Notes: generated from the letters alone by a model not told the origin. DNA of 64,000 bases from SZAS-103 sp043747745 (GCA_043747745.1 JAYTOP010000042.1:13312-77311), one strand, 5' to 3'; positions 26,359 through 35,479 are shown, counted from the stretch's first letter. Numbers and translations: made by a program.

Positions 26359-28434
26359 TCACGCCAGCCCCAGCACGACCAACAGCATATCGATCAGCTT
26401 GATGCCGATGAATGGCACGATCATGCCACCGATGCCGTAGACAAGCAGGTTGCGGCGGAGCAGATCGCCCGCGCCGAGAGCGCGATATTTCACGCCCTTG
26501 AGAGCGAGCGGGATCAGGAAAACGATGATCAGCGCATTGAAGATCACCGCCGACAGGATTGCACTCGCGGGCGTCGCCAGGTGCATCACGTTCAAGGTGT
26601 TCAGCGCGGGATACGTGGTCGAGAACGCGGCCGGGATGATCGCGAAATACTTGGCGATGTCGTTGGAAATCGAGAACGTGGTCAGCGAGCCGCGCGTGAT
26701 CAGCATCTGCTTGCCGATCTCGACGATCTCGATGAGCTTGGTCGGATTCGAATCGAGGTCGACCATGTTGCCGGCCTCTTTCGCGGCCTGCGTGCCGGTG
26801 TTCATCGCTACGGCGACATCGGCCTGCGCGAGTGCAGGCGCATCGTTGGTGCCGTCGCCGCACATCGCGACCAGCCGGCCTTCGGCCTGGATATCGCGGA
26901 TGAGCTTGAGCTTGGCTTCGGGCGTCGCCTCGGCGAGGAAATCGTCGACGCCCGATTCCGCGGCGATCGCGCCGGCGGTCAGCGGGTTGTCGCCGGTAAT
27001 CATGATGGTCTTGATGCCCATCCGGCGCAGCTCGGCGAAGCGCTCGCGGATGCCGCCCTTGACGATGTCCTTGAGCTCGATCACCCCGAGCGCGTTGCGC
27101 CCATCGGCCACCAGCAACGGCGTGGCACCCTGGCGCGCAATGGCATCGGCCGCGCGACGCACTTCTGCAGGCACGCTGCCACCCAGCGCGATCACGTATT
27201 TCTCGACGGCATCGATCGCGCCCTTGCGGATCTTGCGGCCGCCGATCAGATCGACGCCGCTCATGCGCGTCTGCGCCGTGAACGGCACGAACTGCATCTC
27301 GCCATCGTGCAGTTCGCGTTCGCGCAGGCCGTACTTTTCCTTCGCGAGCACGACGACGCTGCGGCCTTCCGGCGTTTCGTCCGGCAAGGATGCGAGCTGC
27401 GCGGCATCGGCGAGCGCTTCAACCGTCACGCCGGGCGCCGGATGGAAGGCGACCGCGTGGCGATTGCCGAGGGTAATCGTGCCGGTCTTGTCGAGCAGCA
27501 GCACGTCGACATCGCCGGCCGCTTCGACCGCGCGTCCCGACGTCGCGATCACGTTGGCCTGGATCATCCGGTCCATGCCGGCGATGCCGATCGCCGACAG
27601 CAGGCCGCCGATCGTGGTCGGAATCAGGCATACCAGCAACGCGACCAGCACGGTGATCGAGACCGGCGTGCCGTGGCCTGCGGCGTGCACGCTGTATAGC
27701 GAGTACGGCAGAAGGGTTGCGCATGCGAGCAGGAAAATCAGCGTGAACTTTGCGAGCAGGATGGTCAACGCGATCTCGTTCGGCGTCTTCTTTCGCGCGG
27801 CGCCTTCGACCATCGCGATCATGCGGTCGAGGAAACTTTCGCCGGGGTTGGCGCTGATGCGTACGACGATCCAGTCCGACAGCACGCGCGTTCCGCCGGT
27901 CACCGAATTGCGATCGCCACCCGACTCGCGCACGACTGGCGCGGATTCGCCGGTGATCGCGCTCTCGTCCACGGTCGCGGCGCCTTCGACCACTTCGCCG
28001 TCGCCGGGGATTACGTTGTTGGCATCGACCAGCACGAAGTCGCCAGCGCGCAACTCGCTTGCGGTCGTGTGGACGATCTGCGCATCGCGATGCGCCCCGG
28101 CGAGCTTGAGTGCGAGTACTTCCTTGCGCGCGCCACGCAGTGCGTTCGCCTGCGCCTTGCCACGGCCTTCTGCGATCGCTTCGGCGAAGTTCGCGAACAA
28201 CAGGGTGAACCACAACCATATGCCCACGCCGAGGATGAAGCCGGCCGGCGCTTCGCCGTGGCCGAACAACGCCTGCACCCACAGCAGGGTCGTCGCGATG
28301 CTGCAGACGAACACCACGAACATCACCGGGTTGCGCACTTGCGCACGCGGCGAGAGTTTGCGGAATGCGTCGATGATCGCCGGCACCAGCAACTCCTTGC
28401 TCAATGCGCTGCTACGAACTGTCGTTGCGCTCAT
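26359..28434 (-). CDS. kdpB: KdpB, catalytic P-type ATPase subunit
   Basis: 691 aa. Hydrolyses ATP to drive potassium entry through KdpA. Key motifs: TGES (actuator, in ITGESAPVVRESGGD), the phosphorylation motif LLLDKTGTITLGN, and GDGTNDAPALAQADVAVAMN. The transmembrane helices are in the expected places. It starts 3 bp after the kdpA stop. Confidence 0.97.
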   Translation of the reverse strand: MSATTVRSSALSKELLVPAIIDAFRKLSPRAQVRNPVMFVVFVCSIATTLLWVQALFGHGEAPAGFILGVGIWLWFTLLFANFAEAIAEGRGKAQANALRGARKEVLALKLAGAHRDAQIVHTTASELRAGDFVLVDANNVIPGDGEVVEGAATVDESAITGESAPVVRESGGDRNSVTGGTRVLSDWIVVRISANPGESFLDRMIAMVEGAARKKTPNEIALTILLAKFTLIFLLACATLLPYSLYSVHAAGHGTPVSITVLVALLVCLIPTTIGGLLSAIGIAGMDRMIQANVIATSGRAVEAAGDVDVLLLDKTGTITLGNRHAVAFHPAPGVTVEALADAAQLASLPDETPEGRSVVVLAKEKYGLRERELHDGEMQFVPFTAQTRMSGVDLIGGRKIRKGAIDAVEKYVIALGGSVPAEVRRAADAIARQGATPLLVADGRNALGVIELKDIVKGGIRERFAELRRMGIKTIMITGDNPLTAGAIAAESGVDDFLAEATPEAKLKLIRDIQAEGRLVAMCGDGTNDAPALAQADVAVAMNTGTQAAKEAGNMVDLDSNPTKLIEIVEIGKQMLITRGSLTTFSISNDIAKYFAIIPAAFSTTYPALNTLNVMHLATPASAILSAVIFNALIIVFLIPLALKGVKYRALGAGDLLRRNLLVYGIGGMIVPFIGIKLIDMLLVVLGLA

Positions 28435-28437
28435 GGT

Positions 28438-30246
28438 TCAGTGCCCGGTGGTAGCGGTGAGGAAGTCGGCGATCGGGCCCAGGGCCAGCGCCGGCAGAAA
28501 GGTCAGCGCGCCGATCACGATCACGACGGTCGCGAGCAGCACCACGAACAGTGGCGTGTGCGTCGGCAGGGTGCCGGCCGATTCAGGAACATGCTTCTTC
28601 GCGGCCAGCGAACCGGCGATCGCGAGCATGCCGATCGCGAGCGGGAACCGCGCGAAGAACATGCAGATGCCGAGCAGACTGTTGTAGAACGGCGTATTTG
28701 CCGAGAGCCCGCCGAACGCGCTGCCGTTGTTGTTCGACGCCGACGAGAACGCGTAGAGGACTTCGCTGAAGCCATGCGCACCGGGATTCGCCATGCCGGC
28801 CAATCCGGCCGGTGCGAGCACGCCGATCGCGGTACCGAGCACGGTCAATGCGCACGGGATCAATACGACGAGGCTCGCCATCTTCATCTCGTAGGCTTCG
28901 ATCTTCTTGCCGAGGTATTCGGGCGTACGTCCGACCATCAGCCCGGCGATGAACACCGCGACGACCGCGAACGCGAGCATTCCGTACAGACCCGAACCGG
29001 CACCACCGAAAATCACTTCGCCGAGTTGCATCAGCCACATCGGGATCAGCCCGCCGAGCGGCGTGAACGAGTCGTGCATCGCGTTGACGGAGCCATTCGA
29101 CGCAGCGGTCGTCGCAGTCGCCCACATCGTCGAGTTGACGATGCCGAAGCGGGTGTCCTTGCCTTCCATGTTGCCGCCCGCCTGCGTCGTCGATGCCGTC
29201 TGGTCGATGTGCATGTGCGCAAGTGCGGGATTGCCGGCCTGTTCGGCAAGCGTGCAGGCAACCATCAGCGGAATGAAGATCGCGGCCATCGCTGCAAGCA
29301 GGGTCCAGCCTTGGCGGCGGTCGCCGACCATCGCGCCGAAGGTGTAGCAGAGCGCGGCGGGAATCAGCAGGATCGACAGCAGTTCGAGGAAATTGCTGAG
29401 CGGCGTTGGGTTCTCGTATGGATGCGCGGAGTTGACGTTGAAGAAGCCGCCTCCATTGGTGCCGAGTTGCTTGATCGCGATCTGCGATGCGGCAGGGCCG
29501 AACGGCAGCGTCTGTTCTGTCACCACGGTCTGCTTGGTGACGCCCTTGCCCTGCGCATCCTTGACGGAGTTGCCCGTTGCGTCCTTGACGGTTTCGGTGA
29601 TCGTGGTCGGCTGCAGCAGCGGCACGTGCTTGTAAACTGAGAAGTTCTGCACCACTCCCTGCGAGACCAGCACCAGCGCGAGCACCAGCGAGAGCGGCAA
29701 CAGCACGTACAGCGTGCTGCGGGTCATGTCGACCCAGAAGCTGCCGATGGTCTTGGCAGTGCGTCGCGTGAAGCCGCGGATCAGTGCGATCAGCACGGCG
29801 ATGCCGGTCGCGGCCGAGAGGAAGTTCTGCACGCACAGGCCCAGCATCTGGGTCAGGTAGCTCATCGTCGACTCGCCGCCGTAGCCTTGCCAGTTCGTGT
29901 TCGATGCAAAGCTGATCGCGGTGTTGAACGCGGAGCCGGGACTCACCGCGCCGAAGTGCTGCGGATTCAGCGGCAGCCACTGCTGCATGCGCTGCAACGC
30001 ATACACCTCGAGCAAGCCGACCAGATTGAACACCAGCATCGCCAGCGCATACCGGCGCCAGTGCATCTCCTCTTCGCCGCGGATGCCGCAGACCCGGTAG
30101 ACGAAACGTTCGATACCGCCACCGAAGCGCGTCACCCGGTTCGGCGCATCGGCGAACACCAGCGCCATGTAGGCGCCGAGCGGCTTGACCAGCGCCAGCA
30201 GCACGCCCAAGTACAAGGCCATTTGCAGCCATGCATTGGCAGTCAT
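28438..30246 (-). CDS. kdpA: KdpA, potassium-binding channel-like subunit
   Basis: 602 aa. About ten transmembrane helices with four selectivity-filter-like loops. TNWQGYGGESTMSYLTQMLG and NGGGFFNVNSAHPYENPTP are typical blocks. It selects and passes K+ in the KdpFABC pump. The ATG at 30246 overlaps the kdpF stop codon (ATGA), so kdpF and kdpA are translationally coupled; the upstream frame to 30255 lies within kdpF. Confidence 0.97.
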   Translation of the reverse strand: MTANAWLQMALYLGVLLALVKPLGAYMALVFADAPNRVTRFGGGIERFVYRVCGIRGEEEMHWRRYALAMLVFNLVGLLEVYALQRMQQWLPLNPQHFGAVSPGSAFNTAISFASNTNWQGYGGESTMSYLTQMLGLCVQNFLSAATGIAVLIALIRGFTRRTAKTIGSFWVDMTRSTLYVLLPLSLVLALVLVSQGVVQNFSVYKHVPLLQPTTITETVKDATGNSVKDAQGKGVTKQTVVTEQTLPFGPAASQIAIKQLGTNGGGFFNVNSAHPYENPTPLSNFLELLSILLIPAALCYTFGAMVGDRRQGWTLLAAMAAIFIPLMVACTLAEQAGNPALAHMHIDQTASTTQAGGNMEGKDTRFGIVNSTMWATATTAASNGSVNAMHDSFTPLGGLIPMWLMQLGEVIFGGAGSGLYGMLAFAVVAVFIAGLMVGRTPEYLGKKIEAYEMKMASLVVLIPCALTVLGTAIGVLAPAGLAGMANPGAHGFSEVLYAFSSASNNNGSAFGGLSANTPFYNSLLGICMFFARFPLAIGMLAIAGSLAAKKHVPESAGTLPTHTPLFVVLLATVVIVIGALTFLPALALGPIADFLTATTGH

Positions 30247-30335
30247 TCGAACCACTCCGGCATGAGCAGGGCGACAAGGAGGTAGCCGCTTAGCGCCACC
30301 GAGGCGATCGCGGCGATCAGGTAGAGGACGTTCAT
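30243..30335 (-). CDS. kdpF: KdpF, small stabilising subunit
   Basis: 30 aa: a single hydrophobic helix ending in VALLMPEWFE, the typical KdpF tail. It lies between the lipids and KdpA and stabilises the complex. It overlaps the start of kdpA by 4 bp and its own ATG overlaps the stop of the preceding 30-codon frame by 4 bp. Confidence 0.9.
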   Translation of the reverse strand: MNVLYLIAAIASVALSGYLLVALLMPEWFE

Positions 30336-30424
30336 TTGCCGTCCCCGAGGCGATCGCACAGCCACAGATAGCCCGCCGTGCCCAGGGTCAGGGCGGCGAC
30401 CAGCGCGAGATAGACAAAATCCAT
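30332..30424 (-). CDS. 30-aa membrane microprotein upstream of kdpF
   Basis: A frame of 30 codons starting MDFVYLALVAALTLGTAGYL and ending WLCDRLGDGK. It would form one transmembrane helix with a short charged tail. Its stop overlaps the kdpF ATG (ATGA), the same arrangement as kdpF-kdpA, so three overlaps chain the first genes of the operon. I recall short frames of similar character ahead of kdpF in other bacteria, but do not know a function. It could be a fifth pump subunit or a leader controlling translation of kdpF and kdpA. Confidence 0.6.
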   Translation of the reverse strand: MDFVYLALVAALTLGTAGYLWLCDRLGDGK

Positions 30425-30453
30425 GACATCGGCCCACAAGTGACGATGGCGCA

Positions 30454-30500
30454 CTGTAGGAAGTGGCGCATATGGAAGCCGTAGGAATTGCGCGCTACAG
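30454..30500. repeat. REP-like inverted repeat in the kdp leader
   Basis: The outer ends CTGTAG and CTACAG are complementary, with GCGC on both sides further in. Two GTAGGAA units (30456-30462 and about 30481-30487) lie inside. It may be a degenerate repetitive palindrome or part of the kdp control region. Confidence 0.35.
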
Positions 30501-30523
30501 AATAAAAATCGCGTAAAGATAGG
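30500..30523 (-). promoter_or_regulatory. Candidate KdpE-binding T-rich site upstream of kdp
   Basis: On the minus strand the segment reads CTATCTTTACGCGATTTTTATTC in part, an AT-rich patch in an otherwise GC-rich 200-bp gap. E. coli KdpE binds a T-rich site of the type TTTATACTTTTTTTACA upstream of kdpFABC. The spacing from this patch to the first frame (about 75 bp) suits an activator site plus promoter. This is similarity by eye only. Confidence 0.3.
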
Positions 30524-30624
30524 CGCGAAGGTCGGTACGAGTCGGACCGTTCGCGCCCGGGCGATGCGCGATGTCCGCGCAACGCGTACATTGCGTCATT
30601 CCTTCAGCCATCGCCGGAGCGATC

Positions 30625-31932
30625 ATGCGCACACACCGACTGCCGCTCGTCCTTGCCCTGCTCGCTGCCCTTCCTGTCGCCTCCGCGCAGGCGGTGATGC
30701 CCATGCCGCCGCCCACGCCGGTCGTCGTGCATTGCGGTCATCTGTTCGATTCGGAAACCGGGCGCATGCTCGGGGAAACCTCGATCACGGTCGTCGGCGA
30801 CCGGATCCATTCGGTGCTGTCCGGTGCGCCGCTAGTCGGTGCGGACGTGATCGATCTGAGCCACGCGACCTGCCTGCCCGGCCTGATCGACAGCCACGTG
30901 CATCTCACCGATGAGACCAGCCCGACCAAGTACACCGACCAGTTCCACTGGAACGCGGCCGACTACGCGATCCGCTCGACCGTGTACGCGCAGCGCACGC
31001 TGATGGCCGGCTTCACCACCGTGCGCAATGTCGCCGACAACAACTATGATTCGGTGGCCTTGCGCAACGCGATCAATGCCGGCGTAGTGCCGGGACCGCG
31101 CATCTTTACCGCCGGCACCGCGATCGGTTCCACCGGTGGCCATGCCGATCCCACCGACGGTTACCGCCATGACCTGGCCGGCGATCCGGGCCCGAAGGAC
31201 GGCATCATCAATTCGCCCGAAGACGCATGGAAAGCGGTGCGCGACCACTACAAGAACGGCGCGGACCTGATCAAGATCATGCCGTCCGGCGGCGTGCTCG
31301 ATGAAAGCGCGAGCGTGGACAACGCGCAGATGACCATCGAAGAAATCAAGGCGATCGTAGCCGCTGCGCACGACTATGGATTCACCGTCGCCGCGCATGC
31401 GCACGGTGCCGAGGCGATCCGCCGCGCGGTGGTCGGCGGCGTGGATTCGATCGAGCACGGCACCTTCATGAACGACGAGGACATGAAGCTCATGAAGGAG
31501 CACGGCACCTGGTTGGTGCCGACGATCATCGCGGGCGAATTTGTCGGCGAGAAAGCAAAAATCCCCGGCTACTACCCCACACAGGTCGCGGCGAAAGCGT
31601 CGATGGTCGGTCCGGTGATCATGGCGACCGCAGGCAAGGCGTATCGCGCCGGCGTGCCGATCGCGTTCGGCACCGACGCCGCCGTATATCCGCACGGCCA
31701 AAACGCGCACGAATTCGAACTGATGGTGAAAGCCGGCATGCCAACCGCGTTCGTGATCCAGGCAGCGACCACGCACGCGGCGAAACTGCTCAAGCACGAC
31801 AAGGACCTGGGCAGCATCGAAGCCGGAAAGTTCGCCGACATCATTGCCGTGCAGGGCGATCCGCTGGCGGACATCACGTTGATGATGAAGGTGAACTTCG
31901 TGATGAAGGCGGGCGTCGTTTACAAACGATGA
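30625..31932 (+). CDS. Secreted amidohydrolase
   Basis: 435 aa. A signal peptide (MRTHRLPLVLALLAALPVAS, cleavage after AQA) leads into an amidohydrolase-superfamily barrel: GLIDSHVHL for metal ligands, DLIKIMPSGGV carrying the bridging Lys, HAHGAEAIRRAV, SIEHGTF and FGTDAAVYPHG. The family includes imidazolonepropionase-like and Xaa-Pro dipeptidase-type enzymes of the periplasm; substrate unknown. ATG at 30625 gives a clean signal peptide; an ATG at 30571 does not. Divergent from kdp. Confidence 0.82.
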   Translation: MRTHRLPLVLALLAALPVASAQAVMPMPPPTPVVVHCGHLFDSETGRMLGETSITVVGDRIHSVLSGAPLVGADVIDLSHATCLPGLIDSHVHLTDETSPTKYTDQFHWNAADYAIRSTVYAQRTLMAGFTTVRNVADNNYDSVALRNAINAGVVPGPRIFTAGTAIGSTGGHADPTDGYRHDLAGDPGPKDGIINSPEDAWKAVRDHYKNGADLIKIMPSGGVLDESASVDNAQMTIEEIKAIVAAAHDYGFTVAAHAHGAEAIRRAVVGGVDSIEHGTFMNDEDMKLMKEHGTWLVPTIIAGEFVGEKAKIPGYYPTQVAAKASMVGPVIMATAGKAYRAGVPIAFGTDAAVYPHGQNAHEFELMVKAGMPTAFVIQAATTHAAKLLKHDKDLGSIEAGKFADIIAVQGDPLADITLMMKVNFVMKAGVVYKR

Positions 31933-32107
31933 TGGCGAGCGAGCCGCACTGGCTCGGGCCAATGCCGGACCGTCGGCTGCAATTCGTGCGCATGGGCCTT
32001 GATGCAGGGTTCGGGCCGGAACGGTCCTCCGATCCACTACCGCCCTTTGCCTTGCATTCGCCAGGCGCTGGCACAATGTGCGAAGGATCCACCAGCCAGG
32101 CGACGCA

Positions 32108-32995
32108 ATGAACGAGACCGCTGCCCACAATCAACACGCATCCACCCACGTTTTCGACGCCACCGTCGCCGGCTTCGAGGCGGATGTCTTGCAAGCCTCG
32201 CTGGTCGCTCCGGTACTCGTGGATTTCTGGGCGGAATGGTGCGGCCCATGCAAGACGCTGGGGCCGATCCTCGAAAAACTCGCGGCCGATTACAACGGCG
32301 CGTTCCGGCTAGCCAAGGTCGATGTGGACAAGGAGCGCGAGCTCGCTGCGGCATTCCAGATCAAGTCGATTCCGACCGTGATCCTGGTCAAGGACGGGCA
32401 ACCGGTGGATGGTTTCCCAGGCGCATTGCCTGAAGGACAGCTCCGCGAATTCCTCAAGCACCATGGCATCGAGCCAATCGAGAAGATCGAGGAAGCAGTT
32501 GTGCCAGCGAACGACGCACCCGTCGATCCGCACACCGACGTCGTGCGCCTGCGCGCAGAGGTCGCTGCCGCACCCGAACAGGACGCCCTCAAGCTCGACC
32601 TCGCGCTGGCCTTGCTGAAAACCGACGCGATCCACGAAGCCGAACAACTGCTCGACGCCCTGCCCGCGAACCTCGCGACCGACGACCGTGCGATCCGCGC
32701 GCGCGCGCAATTGGGTTTTATCGCACTACTCCACGATGCACCCCTCGTCACAGTACTGGAAGCCGCGATTGCGGCCGATCCGGACGACCTGCACGCACGC
32801 CATCTGCTCGGTGCACACAAGCTGGTTGGCGGCGATGCGGCGGGCGGGCTCGAGCAATTCCTGGAGATGCTGCGGCGCAATCGCGGATTCGAGAACGGCC
32901 TGCCGAAGCAGGCGCTCATCAACGCATTTCGCACGATCGAGGATGCCGACCTGGTTGGCGTCTATCGCCGCAAGATGTCCTCGCTGCTGTTCTGA
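32108..32995 (+). CDS. Thioredoxin-TPR co-chaperone YbbN (CnoX)
   Basis: 295 aa. A thioredoxin domain (residues about 15-120) with an intact WCGPC active site is followed by a TPR-like helical region that ends in the conserved ALINAFRTIEDADLVGVYRR motif. YbbN/CnoX proteins hold oxidised or unfolded proteins and hand them to GroEL. The two active-site cysteines are retained here, so it may also act as a reductase. The start is the ATG at 32108. The DUF4442 gene begins 4 bp after its stop. Confidence 0.9.
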   Translation: MNETAAHNQHASTHVFDATVAGFEADVLQASLVAPVLVDFWAEWCGPCKTLGPILEKLAADYNGAFRLAKVDVDKERELAAAFQIKSIPTVILVKDGQPVDGFPGALPEGQLREFLKHHGIEPIEKIEEAVVPANDAPVDPHTDVVRLRAEVAAAPEQDALKLDLALALLKTDAIHEAEQLLDALPANLATDDRAIRARAQLGFIALLHDAPLVTVLEAAIAADPDDLHARHLLGAHKLVGGDAAGGLEQFLEMLRRNRGFENGLPKQALINAFRTIEDADLVGVYRRKMSSLLF

Positions 32996-32999
32996 CCGG

Positions 33000-33476
33000 G
33001 TGCGCACCAGCAACGCCAGCGCGCGCGGATTGCGGCGCATGCTCAACCTGTGGCCGCCGTACCTGTTCGCGGGCATCCGCGTGCGCGAGATCGACGACAA
33101 GCGCGTGTACGCGCGCGTCGAACTCACGTTGCGCTGGTACAACAGGAACGCGGTCGGAACCCATTTCGGCGGCAGCCTGTCGGCGATGACCGATCCGTTC
33201 TGGATGCTGCTCGCGATGCGCGCGCTCGGGCCCGACTACATCGTCTGGGACCAGGCCGCCGAGATCGTATTCGTCGCACCGGGTCGCGGCCGGGTGAGTG
33301 CGGAGTTCCAGATTGCCTCGACCACGCTCGATACGATCCGCGCGGCGACCGCGAACGGCGAAAAATATCTGCACTGGTTCGAGACCGAGATCCGCGCCGA
33401 GGACGGCAGCGTTGTCGCCCGTGTCCGCCGGCAGTTGTACGTCCGTCGCAAACGGCCGCAAGCCGCAACAAACTGA
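33000..33476 (+). CDS. DUF4442 hotdog-fold protein
   Basis: 158 aa with a GTG start 4 bp after ybbN; an ATG at 33039 would give 145 aa. It matches the DUF4442 family, related to PaaI-like acyl-CoA thioesterases: LNLWPPYLFAGIRV, THFGGSLSAMTDPFWMLLAM, IVWDQAAEIVFVAPGRG. The real substrate is unknown. The tight spacing makes cotranscription with ybbN likely. Confidence 0.8.
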   Translation: MRTSNASARGLRRMLNLWPPYLFAGIRVREIDDKRVYARVELTLRWYNRNAVGTHFGGSLSAMTDPFWMLLAMRALGPDYIVWDQAAEIVFVAPGRGRVSAEFQIASTTLDTIRAATANGEKYLHWFETEIRAEDGSVVARVRRQLYVRRKRPQAATN

Positions 33477-33521
33477 ATGCAACCAACGCCGCACCGGCGC
33501 CATCGTCACAAGTCGGAGCTG

Positions 33522-33590
33522 GTGCGCGTGACAACGGCCGGACTCGCGGTCGGCAGCTCGGGTTACATGGCGCCGGAACAGACGCGCGGA
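33522..33590 (+). pseudogene. Fragment of a third Ser/Thr kinase gene
   Basis: Translates to VRVTTAGLAVGSSGYMAPEQ then TRG, the activation-segment region of the two kinases downstream. Against the first kinase gene (34552-34620) there are about 11 mismatches in 69, nearly all at third codon positions. So the copy evolved under selection for protein function before most of it was lost. Nothing resembling the ATP-binding or catalytic loops is found beside it. Confidence 0.7.
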
Positions 33591-33942
33591 GTTGGCCCGT
33601 TCCTGCAAGCCCCCCGAGCAACTGACGATAGCGGTCGCCAGGGACAACCATCGGAGCGCACTCGGCAGTCGCCAGTGAATGCAACCGCCGGCCAACACAA
33701 TGATCGGCATGGTCGTGACGTCAGAGACCACATGCCGGGTTGGCTCCAGCGCTGCGCGACGCCGCGATGCCGGAATAAACTCCTGCGCTACGAGCAACAC
33801 CATCCGGATCAACGCACAAACGATCATTGAATCGCAGGCCGGATCGTTGTCCTGATGGTCGGGATCGTACGCATCGCGGAACGATCGACCAGCCAACGCC
33901 GTCCTGGCACTGTGCGAATCGCCCAGACGCATGCAGGCGCTC

Positions 33943-33974
33943 GCTTCCGGGCAACACCGCCCTGCCGTATGCTG
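33943..33974 (+). promoter_or_regulatory. Promoter region of kinase 1, duplicated before kinase 2
   Basis: GCTTCCGGGC and CTGCCGTATGCTG occur here and at 35448-35479 with identical spacing. TTCCGG and TATGCT are 17 bp apart, which fits a sigma-70-type -35/-10 pair with a weak -35. The ATG at 34016 is about 36 bp downstream of the expected start point. Confidence 0.45.
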
Positions 33975-34015
33975 CAGCTACTCCCGTTGCGGGCCATGGA
34001 CAGCATCGCCACACC

Positions 34016-35353
34016 ATGCAAGTCCCAGCCCAACCATCCGATCCGCGCGCCACCGTCGTACCCGTCAACGACGAGGTGAACGTCTATCCGCGAATCCCGG
34101 GCTATCGCATGTTGCGGCGGCTCGGTCAGGGTGGCATGGCGACGGTGTACCTGGCGACCCAGGAATCGCTGGATCGTCCGGTCAGCATCAAGGTGATGGA
34201 ACCCGATGCGCTGCTCGACGAGTCCAGCAAACAACGCTTCGAGAACGAAGCGCGCACCATCGCCAAGCTCGCCCATCCGGGCATCGTCAACATTTACGAA
34301 GTCGGACGCACCGGCGACGGGCGGCTCTACTACAGCATGGCGTACCTCGCGAACGGCGATCTCTCGCAGCGCGACCTGCGCAGCGAAGCGCACATCGTGG
34401 AAGTCCTGCGTGCCCTGCTGTCGGCCCTGGATTACGCGCACGCACGCGGTATCGTGCATCGCGACGTGAAGCAGGAGAACGTCCTGTTCGACGCCGACAA
34501 CCGACCGTTGCTGACCGACTTCGGCATCGCGCTGTCCAAGGAGGACACCGTGCGCGTCACCACCGCCGGCCTGGCGGTCGGCAGCTCGGGTTACATGGCA
34601 CCCGAGCAAGCGCGCGGTGCCGTGGTGGATCGGCGCGCCGACCTCTACAGCGTCGGCGTGCTGGCCTACGAACTGCTGACCGGCGCATTACCGTTCCAGT
34701 CGTCCGACGCGCTCGCGATGGCGCTCATGCACGCCCAGGATGCGATTCCGCGATTGCCTCCGGCCAGGAGCCATTGGCAGGGATTCATCAATCGCGCGAT
34801 GGCGAAATCGCCGGGGCAGCGCTACGACAACGCACAGCAGATGCTGGATGAGCTGGATCGGATCGGCCGTCGCAGCGGCACCCAACTCTCCGGTCGCGTG
34901 CTGCGCACGTACGATCGCACGCTGGCGGGCAACGGCTGGAAACGGCCGCGCGTACTTGCGATCGCAGCAACACTTCTGCTCGCGGTCGGGCTGTACGCTG
35001 AGCGCGATCGACTACCGCATCGCGGCGCTACCGAAGCGCCCAAGCCGCAAGTTGTCGCGACATCGAGGCCAGCGATGCCTGCCCCATCGCCAGCGAGCAC
35101 AGCCAGCAAGGGCCCGGTTGCAGCAACGCCAACCGCAGCAACCACGCCAGCCCACGATCAATCGACCACTGCAACTGTCTCGCCTGCCGCGATACCATCC
35201 AGCTCGCCAGGGGATCGGACATCATCACCGCCGACGGCGCAGCCCAGGACAACGCACAAAAAAACCAAGCATGCGAAAACCGTGCGTCAGCGGCCAGCCA
35301 AACCCGGACTCATCAAGCGTTTCTGGCAACGGATCAGGCACCCGTCACGCTAG
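34016..35353 (+). CDS. Membrane-anchored Ser/Thr protein kinase (kinase 1)
   Basis: 445 aa. PknB-type eukaryotic-like kinase. The Gly-rich loop is LGQGGMATVY (residues 36-45), the ATP Lys is K59 in VSIKV, the catalytic loop HRDVKQEN begins at 148, DFG at 168, and the APE motif is near 195, so it should be active. A helix at about 312-328 crosses the membrane, with a roughly 115-residue Pro/Ala/Ser/Thr-rich extracytoplasmic tail that ends in a very basic patch (HKKTKHAKTVRQRPAKPG). The tail might touch the cell wall. Start is the ATG at 34016. Kinase 2, 170 bp downstream, is a tandem paralogue whose catalytic domain is almost collinear. Confidence 0.9.
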   Translation: MQVPAQPSDPRATVVPVNDEVNVYPRIPGYRMLRRLGQGGMATVYLATQESLDRPVSIKVMEPDALLDESSKQRFENEARTIAKLAHPGIVNIYEVGRTGDGRLYYSMAYLANGDLSQRDLRSEAHIVEVLRALLSALDYAHARGIVHRDVKQENVLFDADNRPLLTDFGIALSKEDTVRVTTAGLAVGSSGYMAPEQARGAVVDRRADLYSVGVLAYELLTGALPFQSSDALAMALMHAQDAIPRLPPARSHWQGFINRAMAKSPGQRYDNAQQMLDELDRIGRRSGTQLSGRVLRTYDRTLAGNGWKRPRVLAIAATLLLAVGLYAERDRLPHRGATEAPKPQVVATSRPAMPAPSPASTASKGPVAATPTAATTPAHDQSTTATVSPAAIPSSSPGDRTSSPPTAQPRTTHKKTKHAKTVRQRPAKPGLIKRFWQRIRHPSR

Positions 35354-35447
35354 CCGCTTCGTCAGTGTCAGCTGCCGGATGCAGTCATCGACGACCGGTC
35401 GCGGCACCGCGGCGGCCCTGACCCTCTCCGCGACCGCACAGGCGCGT

Positions 35448-35479
35448 GCTTCCGGGCTGGCGCGGCCTGCCGTATGCTG
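35448..35479 (+). promoter_or_regulatory. Promoter region of kinase 2
   Basis: A copy of the sequence before kinase 1: the boxes GCTTCCGGGC and CTGCCGTATGCTG are identical and 26 of 32 positions match overall. The TATGCT box is 45 bp before the ATG at 35524. Both kinases thus probably respond to the same signals. Confidence 0.45.

Larger units (their letters stand above)
33477..34015. other. Degenerate region before the tandem kinases
   Basis: This 539-bp gap lacks an intact gene. It holds a 69-bp relic of a Ser/Thr kinase gene (33522-33590) near its left end and the kinase promoter (33943-33974) near its right end. The frames that cross it on either strand look non-biological. It reads as what remains after deletion of most of a third kinase copy. 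Confidence 0.6.

Noticed and set aside
26450..28687. A 745-codon open frame antisense to kdpB
   Set aside because: The same GC-rich shadow effect. The predicted protein is Ser/Arg/Ala-rich low complexity, and kdpB on the other strand has all its motifs.
33477..33830. 117-codon frame containing the kinase relic
   Set aside because: Only the relic part resembles protein; the rest has no family likeness and no ribosome site. I treat it as a remnant.
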